From: Trebonia sp963759545
Lineage (GTDB): Bacteria; Actinomycetota; Actinomycetes; Streptosporangiales; Streptosporangiaceae
Direction of reading: 5' to 3'
NCBI GenBank assembly: GCA_963759545.1
Contig: CAVXAB010000028.1
Span: 1-64,000 of the forward strand
DNA length: 64,000 nucleotides
In this document: positions 1 through 7,363 of the stretch, one piece after another
Numbering within the stretch: the stretch's first letter is position 1
How the letters are laid out: each line of letters opens with the position of its first letter
The notes under the pieces: generated by a model
The model's input: only the letters and a program-made list of their open reading frames with translations
Told to the model about the DNA's origin: nothing
The model's database searches: none
Made by a program: the position numbers and the translations under genes

Positions 1-86
1 TTCACGCGGCACGCGCCGATTCACCGGGACCAGCCACCTAGGCACCCCAGCAGGTTCGTGACCACTCATCTGACACCAGCGAAAAT

Positions 87-128
87 GGCCCGGTAGCTGC
101 GAGTTCTCAGCTACCCGGGCCTTTTCTG
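87..128 (+). terminator. Rho-independent terminator of a gene left of the window
   Basis: Arms at 87-99 and 108-121 (GGCCCGGTAGCTG / CAGCTACCCGGGCC) pair over 13 bp with one bulged base and an 8-nt loop, and are followed by CTTTTCT. This is a classic intrinsic terminator read left to right, so a plus-strand transcription unit probably ends just before or at the window edge. Bases 1-86 hold no gene I can support. Confidence 0.75.
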
Positions 129-147
129 ATGGCGGTACTGTCGGTGC

Positions 148-933
148 GTGAGTCAATCGCACGAGCGGCCATTGCCGCCGTTTGCCCTTGTCCGCCGGCC
201 GGCCGTATCGCTTGCCGACGGCTGCGTGAGTTACATCGAACGGCAGCCGGTGGACGTCGAGCTCGCGCGCAGGCAATGGCTGGCCTACCTGGATGTCCTG
301 CATGAGCACGGCTGGCCCACGCTTGAGGTCGAGCCAGATGACACCCTCCCCGACTCCGTTTTCATCGAGGACGCGGTCGTCATGTTCGGTGAGCTCGCGC
401 TCATTACCAATCCCGCGGAACCCACTCGGCACCCAGAAATAGTGGCGGCCACTGAGACGATGCGGCGGCTTGGTTATGAGTCGGCGCACATCACGAGGGG
501 CACCCTTGACGGCGGTGACGTCCTCAAGGTCGGTCAGACCGTATTCGTTGGGCTAAGCGCTCGTACCAGTCAGGCGGCCGTCGGAGAGCTGCGAGAGCTG
601 CTCGCGCCGCGCGGGTGGGAGGTGAGCGGAGTGCCGCTCACCAAGGTGCTTCACCTCAAGAGCGCGGTCACCGCGCTCCCGGACGGCACGGTGATTGGCT
701 ACCGCCCGCTCGTCGATGACGCGAGCCTCTTCGAGACGTTCCTCGACGTCCCGGAAGAGGGTGGCGCTCACGTCGTGGTGCTCGATGACTCGACCGTCCT
801 GATGAGCGCCCACGCGCCACGTACCGCACAGCTCCTGCGTGACCGCGGCTTGGCCGTCGTCACGACCGACATCTCGGAATTCGAGAAGCTCGAGGGCTGC
901 GTGACCTGCCTGTCCGTCCGCGTCCGGTACTGA
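148..933 (+). CDS. ddaH: Dimethylargininase (N(G),N(G)-dimethylarginine dimethylaminohydrolase)
   Basis: Predicted cytoplasmic amidinotransferase-superfamily enzyme of 261 residues, hydrolysing methylated arginines to citrulline and a methylamine. The family landmarks are present: the DSVFIEDAVV substrate-binding segment (about residues 69-78), GTLDGGDVLK (117-126), the catalytic-His motif HLKSAVT (about 168) and the C-terminal catalytic-Cys motif EGCVTCLSV close to the stop. Length agrees with bacterial DDAH (about 255-260). It starts at a GTG; the terminator hairpin just upstream suggests its own promoter lies in the short gap. It stands alone, with no arginine-pathway neighbours. Some paralogues act as arginine deiminases, but the short length and TC near the C-terminus favour DDAH. 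Confidence 0.88.
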   Translation: MSQSHERPLPPFALVRRPAVSLADGCVSYIERQPVDVELARRQWLAYLDVLHEHGWPTLEVEPDDTLPDSVFIEDAVVMFGELALITNPAEPTRHPEIVAATETMRRLGYESAHITRGTLDGGDVLKVGQTVFVGLSARTSQAAVGELRELLAPRGWEVSGVPLTKVLHLKSAVTALPDGTVIGYRPLVDDASLFETFLDVPEEGGAHVVVLDDSTVLMSAHAPRTAQLLRDRGLAVVTTDISEFEKLEGCVTCLSVRVRY

Positions 934-1459
934 CCGCTCGCGTGGCGGATGCTGACGGCTGTGCGGCCAGTGCTCGCGGCCACGACGCGTCCGTCGCGCC
1001 TATTCGGGTGCACTTAGTGACCACATAGGTGGCAATGCCGTTGAATAGAGCGCCCCTGGGATCGCGCAGGCCCCCCGCACGCCCGTTCTGTCCGGGTTGT
1101 CCCGGCGCCACCGTGGCCCGAACCATGATCATGTGGATTCCGCAGCTGATTCGCTGCGGAATCCACGTGATCATGAAAATCCCCGCGAACACGCCGCGCC
1201 CGGCGCGCGGGCACCGCGCCCCAGTCCGCGCACCCCCCTCACGCGTACCACGCACCACGCACGTCGACGGCATTGGTTATTGGCGGTCAATTTTCCGTCA
1301 CGGATCCTGGGCCTGGACGCGCCGATGCGGATGGAACGGGCGCGCGGCGGTCCCTGTGCGCCGTGGGCGAGTGGCCGGGATTGGCGCGGGATGGCAGGTG
1401 ATCACGGAAAGGACCAAGGCGGCCGCGGACACCCTGACTCAACGCCATTGACCAATTGG
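934..1459. other. Gene-free interval holding a long palindrome
   Basis: About 525 bp between ddaH and the membrane protein gene. Open frames exist on both strands, but none has a credible start, domain or hydrophobic pattern, and the longest reads straight through the 23-bp palindrome at 1124-1175. Apart from that palindrome I see no RNA gene or clear promoter. Confidence 0.6.
1124..1175. repeat. Extragenic 23-bp palindrome with GATC ends
   Basis: Arms at 1124-1146 and 1153-1175 are complementary at 22 of 23 positions (the exception would be a G-T pair in RNA) around a 6-nt loop TGATTC. The arm ends read CATGATCA / TGATCATG, and the right flank continues GATCATGAAAA. The same right flank closes the palindrome at 23247-23297, so the two look like members of one extragenic repeat family. 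There is no T tract, so it is not an obvious terminator. Confidence 0.7.
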
Positions 1460-2085
1460 CTAGGCGCGGACGGCGATCAGGACGGCGAATAGCAGGGTCA
1501 GGGTCGCGCCGATCGCGTGCAAGGTGAGTACGAGGGGCGAGGCGGTCAGCGGGGCGGTGCCCGGGGCCGCCGGGGCCGCCCCGGGGCCGCGTCCGCGTCG
1601 GCCGCCGCGCGCCTGGCGGCGCGGGTGTTGACGGTGAACAACGACACGCCCGCGCAGATCGCCCCGAGCAGGATGCCGAGGCCGATCACGGCGAACAGCC
1701 GGTCACGGCTGACCACGTAGCCGAGCCAGAAGCCGATGCCGATCATCGCCAGCGCGGGGTGGGTGAACTCGGCCAGGTCCTTCATGCCGGGCAGCGGCTC
1801 GCTCCTGGCTTGCCGCAGGGACGCCGGGGCGAAGCGGTCGCGGTCGCTCCGCCGCGGTCTCGCCGGGGCAGGCGGGCTGGCCGGCGGCGACGCGGCCGGG
1901 ACGGCGCTGGCGGGCGGGACAGCGCCGACGGCCGGGCCGGCGCTGGCGGACGCGGGTTGCTCGGCGGGGACGGAAACCGATTCCCCGGGTTCTGGCTCGA
2001 TGTTCGCGGAGTGTATCGCTGTCACCAGCAGGTAGGCGCCGATGGCGGCGGTGCACAGCCAAAGCAGGAGTGCGGCGACTGCCAC
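1460..2085 (-). CDS. Four-helix membrane protein with Pro/Ala linker; apparent frameshift
   Basis: Family not recognised. It starts at GTG (2083-2085) preceded by AGAGGAGCT. One N-terminal membrane helix (about residues 2-22) is followed by a Pro/Ala-rich linker (about 30-80) and two more helices (about 108-145, with FWLGYVVSRDRL between them). The first frame then runs into a TGA at 1546. Shifting frame inside the GC run near 1570-1580 continues the protein through PAAPGTAPLTASPL and a fourth hydrophobic helix (LTLLFAVLIAVRA), ending at TAG 1460-1462. The restored protein is about 205 residues, and the hydrophobic pattern of the second frame makes it likely that the break is a single-site indel or sequencing error. 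Confidence 0.6.
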
Positions 2086-2139
2086 GTGCGAAGCTCCTCT
2101 CGTTGCGTCTTGACTGTAGTCGCCAGGCCGACTCGCGTA

Positions 2140-3798
2140 TTACGACAGGGATTCGTCGAGGTCGCCGAGGGTGCGGATGAGCTCGGTGTTGGCGGTGTAG
2201 TCGACGGGGCAGGCGATCACCGAGACGGTGTCATCGGCCAGGGCCGCCCGCAGGCGGGGCAGCAGTTCATCGGCCGAGGAGATGCGGTAGCCCTTGGCGC
2301 CGAAGCTCTCCGCGTACGCGACGAAGTCGGGGTTGTCGAACCGCGTGTCGACGTCGTGCCCGATCTCCATGTCCATCTTCCAGCTGATCAGGCCGTACGC
2401 GTCATCGACCCAGACGAGGATCACGAAGGGCAGTCGCAGCCTGAGCGCGGTCTCGATCTCCTGGGAGTTCATGAGGAACGAGCCGTCGCCTGTCGCTACG
2501 AGCACCTTCGCCTCCGGCCTCGCGATCTTCGCGCCGATGGCACCAGGCACCGTCCAGCCCATGGTCGACAGGCCGTTGGAGATCAGGCAGGTGTTGGGCG
2601 CGTAGGTCGGGTAAAGCCGGGCCATCCACATCTTCAGCGCGCCCGTGTCCACCAGCACGATGTCCTCGCGGCTGAGCGCGGCCCGCGTGTCGGCCACGAT
2701 GCGCGCCGGGTGCATCGGGAACCGGTCGTCTTGCTGGCCGCGAGTGAGCTCGTCCGACAGCAGTTCCCTGATCCGCTCCCCGCCGGCGGCGGGAACCCTG
2801 CGCCACACGGCCGCGGCGAGCGCGTCGAGGCTGTGGCTGATGTCGGCGGTGAGGCCGACGGCGACGTCGTAGTGCGCGTCGACCTCGGCAGGGAACCGGT
2901 GCACGTGAATGATCCTGGTGGTACCGCTCGGGTTGATCCTGACCGGGTTGAACTCCTGCAGTTCGTAGCCGACCGCCACGATAACGTCGGCCCGGTCGAA
3001 GCCGAAGTTGGCGTAGTCGTGGCGCATGAACCCGACCGTGCCGAGCGCCAGCGGGTGGTCGTCAGGGAACACGCCCTTGCCGTGGAAGGTGGTCGCCACC
3101 GGGATGTTCAGCGACTGCGCGAAGCGGATGAGCGCCTGACTGGCCCCGCCGCGAGCGGCACCGTGACCCGCGAGCACGACCGGGTTGCGTGCCTCGCGCA
3201 GGATCTGGGCGGCCCGGGAGACCTGCTCCGCCGACGGGTCGTCCGCGCGGGGCACGTTCACGCGCAGTGGGACGAGTGACGGCGGCGCGGCCGCCTCTTC
3301 AACGTCCTCTGGGACGGCCAGGTAGACGGCTCCAGGCCGCTCGGTCTGCGCGAGCTTGAATGCCTTGCGGATCATCTCGGGCGCCGCGCCAGGGATGGCC
3401 ATCAGCGCCGACCACTTGGTGACCGGGGCGAACATCGGCACGAGGTCGACGCTCTGGTGCGACTCCTTGAAGCTGCGCGCCATGCCGACCTGGGCCGACA
3501 GCGCGATCAGGGGCGTGGAGTTGGTCGTGGCATCGGCCGTGCCGAGCAGCAGGTTGATCGCGCCTGGCCCGAGTGTCGCCGAGCAGACGCCCGCCTTGCC
3601 CGTGAGCCTGCCGTAGGTCTCTGCCATGAAGGAGGCACCCTGCTCGTGCCGGGTGAGCACGTACTCGATCGAGGACTTCGACAGCGCCTCCATCAGCCGG
3701 ATATTTTCCTCGCCAGGGATACCGAAGACGTGGGTCACGCCCTCGTTCTCCAGGCACTCAACGATCAGTTCGGCCGTAGAACGCGACTGCTCATGCAT
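2140..3798 (-). CDS. Acetolactate synthase-like thiamine-diphosphate enzyme, large subunit
   Basis: 552-residue TPP-dependent enzyme of the acetohydroxyacid/acetolactate synthase family, expected to condense pyruvate (or pyruvate and 2-oxobutyrate) with CO2 release. The N-terminal pyrimidine-binding domain shows VFGIPGEEN and RHEQGASFMAE with the activating Glu. The central domain carries VVLAGHGAARGGA, and the C-terminal domain carries the TPP/Mg motif GDGSFLMNSQE. I use the ATG at 3796-3798 (MHEQSRST) because residues upstream of it look non-conserved and reach into the divergent promoter. No ilvN-type regulatory subunit follows, which fits a catabolic or biosynthetic stand-alone enzyme. 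It is divergent from the SnoaL-like gene. Related TPP enzymes such as oxalyl-CoA or benzoylformate decarboxylase are less likely but not excluded. Confidence 0.75.
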   Translation of the reverse strand: MHEQSRSTAELIVECLENEGVTHVFGIPGEENIRLMEALSKSSIEYVLTRHEQGASFMAETYGRLTGKAGVCSATLGPGAINLLLGTADATTNSTPLIALSAQVGMARSFKESHQSVDLVPMFAPVTKWSALMAIPGAAPEMIRKAFKLAQTERPGAVYLAVPEDVEEAAAPPSLVPLRVNVPRADDPSAEQVSRAAQILREARNPVVLAGHGAARGGASQALIRFAQSLNIPVATTFHGKGVFPDDHPLALGTVGFMRHDYANFGFDRADVIVAVGYELQEFNPVRINPSGTTRIIHVHRFPAEVDAHYDVAVGLTADISHSLDALAAAVWRRVPAAGGERIRELLSDELTRGQQDDRFPMHPARIVADTRAALSREDIVLVDTGALKMWMARLYPTYAPNTCLISNGLSTMGWTVPGAIGAKIARPEAKVLVATGDGSFLMNSQEIETALRLRLPFVILVWVDDAYGLISWKMDMEIGHDVDTRFDNPDFVAYAESFGAKGYRISSADELLPRLRAALADDTVSVIACPVDYTANTELIRTLGDLDESLS

Positions 3799-3885
3799 GA
3801 CGTCAAGCCTAGTGGCGTGCCTTTTCTGGTCAGCAGCCGCAGCGGACGTTTGCGACCTTACGGGCACGGGGTGAGGATGGAAGTC

Positions 3886-4272
3886 ATGACAGCAGATGAC
3901 GACGTTGCCGCGAAGCAGATCAGCGAGCTAGAGGCCAAGCGCTACCAGGCGATGACCGACGGGGATATCGGCACGCTCGCCGAGTTGTTCTCCGCGAACC
4001 TCGTGTACACGCATTCCGATGCCTCCTCGGACAGCAAGCAGAGCTACCTGGACAGGCTGGCGAGCGGTCACTTCGACTACGGCGTCATCGAGCACCCCGA
4101 GGCCAGCGTCGTGGTGCACGGGGACTGCGCGATCGTCGTCGGCGACATGCGGGGCGAGGTGCGGATCGGCGGCCAGACGCGGGTGCTGAACAGCAGGTCG
4201 CTGGCGGTCTGGGTGCGCGAGAACGGTAACTGGGTGCTGCTCGCGTACCAGCCGACCAAGTACCCGAGCTGA
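3886..4272 (+). CDS. SnoaL-like / NTF2-fold protein (DUF4440 type)
   Basis: Small 128-residue protein with the alpha+beta cone pattern of SnoaL/DUF4440 proteins: an N-terminal helix (ISELEAKRYQAMTDGD), an acidic beta strand (LVYTHSD), then alternating strands ending in VWVRENGNWVLLAYQPTK. Such domains bind small ligands or act as isomerases or hydrolases; no substrate can be assigned. The ATG at 3886 is preceded by GTGAGG at good distance; an in-frame ATG at 3877 is possible. It is divergent from the acetolactate synthase-like gene, with about 90 bp between them. Confidence 0.65.
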   Translation: MTADDDVAAKQISELEAKRYQAMTDGDIGTLAELFSANLVYTHSDASSDSKQSYLDRLASGHFDYGVIEHPEASVVVHGDCAIVVGDMRGEVRIGGQTRVLNSRSLAVWVRENGNWVLLAYQPTKYPS

Positions 4273-4395
4273 CCCGCGATCGCGGCCTCGGTCGCGTCCC
4301 GGCGGACGCCGTTCGCCGCATGAGGTGCGGGCCAGGCCCTGGCTCGGGAAGACCGGCCGCCTAGAAAGCTATAAGTCGCTCTTGTCCGACATGCG

Positions 4396-4430
4396 ACATA
4401 TGCGGAAATATGACGGGTATTCGCATATGT
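4396..4430. promoter_or_regulatory. Inverted repeat ACATATGCG-N17-CGCATATGT
   Basis: A perfect 9-bp inverted repeat (4396-4404 and 4422-4430), extendable inward with one bulge (GAAATA / TATT). It sits 18 bp before the GTG proposed for the next gene. Its AT-rich symmetrical arms stand out against the GC-rich surroundings and fit a regulator-binding site or a 5' leader hairpin. No regulator can be assigned. Confidence 0.45.
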
Positions 4431-4447
4431 GGGGCAGGTGGGGCTCG

Positions 4448-4774
4448 GTGGACGAGGTCAGTTTTGGTCAGGGACGCGAAATCCGCCTGCCGCCGCGTTA
4501 CCGGCGTGCGTTGGGCGTCACGGCCGCTGTCGTCGCGGCGGCCGCCGTCACGGCAGGCGCCGCGCTAGCGGTGACCACCACGGGCGCGCGCGGCGCCAGC
4601 AGTGCGCCGCGCAACGCGAGTGCGCCCGCGATGGCCCCGCTTGACCGGGTGAGCTGCCCGCCGGTTCAAGCGACGCGGCCGAACCTGGCCGCTCTCCCGG
4701 CGGGCATGCGTCCCGGCGCGCTCAGGGTCATCATCGATGCCGAGTTCAGCGGCCGGTGCCAGGTCAGTCGGTGA
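4448..4774 (+). CDS. Small membrane-anchored or secreted protein, unknown
   Basis: About 109 residues from the GTG at 4448; the frame is open from further upstream, but that stretch contains the inverted repeat. After a basic segment (RLPPRYRRALG) there is one hydrophobic helix of Ala/Val residues (about 30-50), then an Ala/Ser/Thr-rich stretch, one Cys in DRVSCPPV and a second Cys two residues before SR at the end. It could be a signal-anchored surface protein. Similarity to known families is not apparent and the start is uncertain. Confidence 0.4.
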   Translation: MDEVSFGQGREIRLPPRYRRALGVTAAVVAAAAVTAGAALAVTTTGARGASSAPRNASAPAMAPLDRVSCPPVQATRPNLAALPAGMRPGALRVIIDAEFSGRCQVSR

Positions 4775-4897
4775 ATGTCGCGTGGAGTCATCGCTTATCC
4801 GGCAGAAAACCCCGCAATCCAGGTCCGCTGTCCGCGACGAGGCCGCGGTTCCCCGTGAAAAGCAAAAGGAGTAATCCCGAACGAGGGCGGCTTACTC

Positions 4898-5683
4898 TCA
4901 GTGGCCGTACAGGTCTGCCCGGCGGTCGGCCAGGTAGTCCCAAGACGACTCGCCTGGGAGGTCCGCGATGATCAGTTCCTCGCCCTTGGCGGCGGCCTGG
5001 GCGAGCACCTCGCCGCGCGGACCGCAGATCATGCTCAGCCCGTTGTACGCGAACAAGTCGTCCGCGCCACAGTAGTTCGCGTAGACCACGCCGCAGCCGT
5101 TCTCGCAGGCCCGCGCCCGCACGAGGACGTCCTGGACCTCTTCGCACCCGGTCATGTTCGCGGTCGGCACGAACACGGCCCTGGCCCCGTCGACCGCCAG
5201 GCTGCGCACGGCTTCTGGAAACTCGACGTCGTAGCAGATCAGCATCCCGACGCGGGAGCCGTCGAAGTCGAACGCGGCCGGCGGCTCGCTGTTCGCGACG
5301 AACTGGGCCCGGTCCAGGTTGCCGAAGAGGTGTACCTTGCGGTGCCTGCCGCGGACGACCCCATCGGGGCCGATCATCGTCGCCGCGTTGTACGCGCGGT
5401 CGCCAGGCGCGCGTTCCGGGTGCCCGTAGACGATCGCGACGTGATGGCGCCGCGCGATCTGGGCGACGGCGGCCTCGGTCGGCCCGCCCGCGTCCTCGGC
5501 GTGGCGCAGCACGTCGGCGGGGGTGATGGCGTAACCGGACGTGAACATTTCCGGTGTTACCAGCACCTCCGCCCGCTGCGCGGCGGCGGACGCGCAGATC
5601 GCGTCGAGTCGGCGCAGGTTTCCCGCGACGTCGCGGGACCAGGGCAGGCATTGCCAGGCGGCAACGCGTGTCGTCGGGGACAT
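4898..5683 (-). CDS. davA: 5-aminovaleramidase (carbon-nitrogen hydrolase)
   Basis: 261-residue nitrilase-superfamily amidase. The Glu-Lys-Cys triad is visible: E45 in TPEMFTSGY, K116 in RHRKVHLFG and C150 in LICYDVEFPE. The overall sequence resembles DavA of Pseudomonas, which hydrolyses 5-aminovaleramide to 5-aminovalerate. The assignment is strengthened by the gene directly upstream, a close match to lysine 2-monooxygenase whose product is this amide; only 3 nt separate the two genes. ATG 5681-5683 follows GAATGAGG. The later enzymes, DavT and DavD, are not in the window, so how 5-aminovalerate is used here is unknown. Hydrolysis of another amino-acid amide is the alternative. Confidence 0.82.
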   Translation of the reverse strand: MSPTTRVAAWQCLPWSRDVAGNLRRLDAICASAAAQRAEVLVTPEMFTSGYAITPADVLRHAEDAGGPTEAAVAQIARRHHVAIVYGHPERAPGDRAYNAATMIGPDGVVRGRHRKVHLFGNLDRAQFVANSEPPAAFDFDGSRVGMLICYDVEFPEAVRSLAVDGARAVFVPTANMTGCEEVQDVLVRARACENGCGVVYANYCGADDLFAYNGLSMICGPRGEVLAQAAAKGEELIIADLPGESSWDYLADRRADLYGH

Positions 5684-5686
5684 TCC

Positions 5687-7363
5687 TCATTCTCCCAGGT
5701 CGAGTGGGGCCAGCTTGTCGAAGAGGTCGCCCGGGCCCGGGTTATCCGGGTGGGAGGCGCCACCGAAGTGCGTCATGATGCCCCATACGGCGTTGAGCGC
5801 CGTCTGGACGGCTCCTTCCGCCCAGCCGGGCATGAAGGAGATGTCGTCGCCTGCCAGGAAGATGCCCCGCTCGGCGGACGGCAGGCCGTCCTGCATGAAG
5901 TGCCGGTACATGCGGTGGTTGTAGCGGTAGTGGCCGGGCAGTGCCCCCTTGAAGGCGCCGAGGAAGTGCGGGTCGTCCTCCCAGGACACCGTCACCGGGT
6001 CACCCACGATGTGGCTCGCGATATCGACGTCCGGGTAGATCTTGCCGAGAGCGTCAAGCGAGAGCCTGACCCGCTGTTCGACGTCGTACGGCAGCATCTT
6101 CAGCGCGTCGGACATCCACGTGTAGGTCAGGCAGATGACCGCGGGCCGGTCCTGGCCGTTGTCGAACAGGTAGGTCCCCCTGGTGAGCCGGTCGGTGAGG
6201 GTCATGCCCATCACCGGGCGCCCCGTGGCGGGGTCGATGTCCTTCCAGAACGGCCGGTCGACCATCACGAACGTCTTGGACGACTGCATGTACCTGGTGC
6301 GGTCAAGCGCCATCCACAGGTCCTGCGAGAAGATGCTCTCGTCGAGTTCGATCTGGGTCGTCAGCAGCCAGCCCTGGCAGGTGGCGAGCACCGCGTCGTG
6401 TATCCGGTCGGTTCCCCAGCGGTCGCGCAGGACGAACCCGCCGCCGCGCCGGCGAATGGCCACGACCCCTGGGCGCGGTACGCCGCCGTGCAGGCTCTCC
6501 AGTGTGGTGCCTGGCGGCCAGGGGCTGCGCTCGCTGACCGGCAGCGTCCACAGGCCCCTTGGCAGTTGCTCGGCGCCGCCAACGATCAGCCGCTGGTCGG
6601 TGTCGCAGTTCGTGATGACGACCCGCAGGATCTCGAGCATGGAGTTGGCGAAGTCGGAGTCCCATCCTCCTGTGCCGAACCCGACGAGGCCGAACATCTC
6701 GCGGTAGCGGAACGGCAGCTGCGAGAAGCAGGCGGAGGTGGCGACGAAGTCGTAAAAGGTCCGGCCGTCCCATTGCGGCACGAGCTCGTTCCAGCGCTTC
6801 TTCAGCGTGTCGATGTCGCGAGCGCGGATGGCGTCCTGGAGCGCGCCGAAGCCGATCTGCTCAAGTGCCTCCTCCCAGGCGACCGCGACCTCGGCGAACT
6901 CCGGTGGCAGCTCGTCGAGGGTGCTGCCATGGAAGGTCTGCCCGGCTATGTCGATGACGGTGCTGCCCGCGGCCTCGGTGAGCGGGTTGGGGAACGGCGC
7001 GCTGGCGAGCCCGACCCGGTCCGCGTAGTGAAAGAAGGACGTGCCGGAGACAGGGAACCGCATCCCGCCGAGTTCGGCGACGATCCCATTGGCGCCCTCG
7101 AACTCGTGTGAGCGCAGCCGGCCGCCGATGCGGGTGGGCTCGTAGACGACCGGGCGGAGCCCCAGCTCCATGAGCTCGTAGGCGGCCACAAGCCCGGCGA
7201 GCCCCGCTCCCACGATGGCGACCGTGCGGCCGTGCGCCGGCGCGGGAACCGAGCCGAGGCCGGCCGGATGGTGCAGCCAGTCGTCGTACGCGAACGGAAA
7301 GTCGGGCCCGAAGACGGTGACCCGGCCGGGCAGCTGGTGTTCCAGCATGGTTGCGATGGTCAT
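5687..7363 (-). CDS. davB: L-lysine 2-monooxygenase (flavin amine oxidase family)
   Basis: 558-residue FAD enzyme that oxidatively decarboxylates L-lysine to 5-aminovaleramide. From memory of the Pseudomonas enzyme, many segments match almost residue for residue: FGPDFPFAYDDW, VAIVGAGLAGLVAAYELM (FAD Rossmann motif, about residues 48-65), ELGGMRFPVS, RTRYMQSSKTFVM, MTLTDRLTRGTYLFDNG and the C-terminal AEGAVQTALNAVWGIM. This separates it from plant-pathogen tryptophan monooxygenase IaaM, though specificity for another amino acid remains possible. The start ATG overlaps the stop of the upstream flavoenzyme by 4 bp (ATGA, 7360-7363), and davA follows after 3 nt, giving a tight three-gene operon read from the 9.0 kb promoter region. 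Confidence 0.88.
   Translation of the reverse strand: MTIATMLEHQLPGRVTVFGPDFPFAYDDWLHHPAGLGSVPAPAHGRTVAIVGAGLAGLVAAYELMELGLRPVVYEPTRIGGRLRSHEFEGANGIVAELGGMRFPVSGTSFFHYADRVGLASAPFPNPLTEAAGSTVIDIAGQTFHGSTLDELPPEFAEVAVAWEEALEQIGFGALQDAIRARDIDTLKKRWNELVPQWDGRTFYDFVATSACFSQLPFRYREMFGLVGFGTGGWDSDFANSMLEILRVVITNCDTDQRLIVGGAEQLPRGLWTLPVSERSPWPPGTTLESLHGGVPRPGVVAIRRRGGGFVLRDRWGTDRIHDAVLATCQGWLLTTQIELDESIFSQDLWMALDRTRYMQSSKTFVMVDRPFWKDIDPATGRPVMGMTLTDRLTRGTYLFDNGQDRPAVICLTYTWMSDALKMLPYDVEQRVRLSLDALGKIYPDVDIASHIVGDPVTVSWEDDPHFLGAFKGALPGHYRYNHRMYRHFMQDGLPSAERGIFLAGDDISFMPGWAEGAVQTALNAVWGIMTHFGGASHPDNPGPGDLFDKLAPLDLGE

Noticed and set aside
1..86. Possible tRNA or gene 3' end at the left edge
   Set aside because: No T-arm, CCA end or long frame could be supported in 86 bases.
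1029..1451. Open frame of about 140 codons on the plus strand
   Set aside because: It reads through the long palindrome and has no domain, no ribosome-binding site and a composition like non-coding GC-rich DNA.
1759..3279. 506-codon open frame opposite the acetolactate synthase-like gene
   Set aside because: It is the antisense shadow of a well-supported enzyme gene, rich in Arg, Gly and Val without motifs.
4901..7111. 736-codon open frame opposite davA and davB
   Set aside because: Antisense shadow; third-position GC of the dav genes keeps the opposite strand open.
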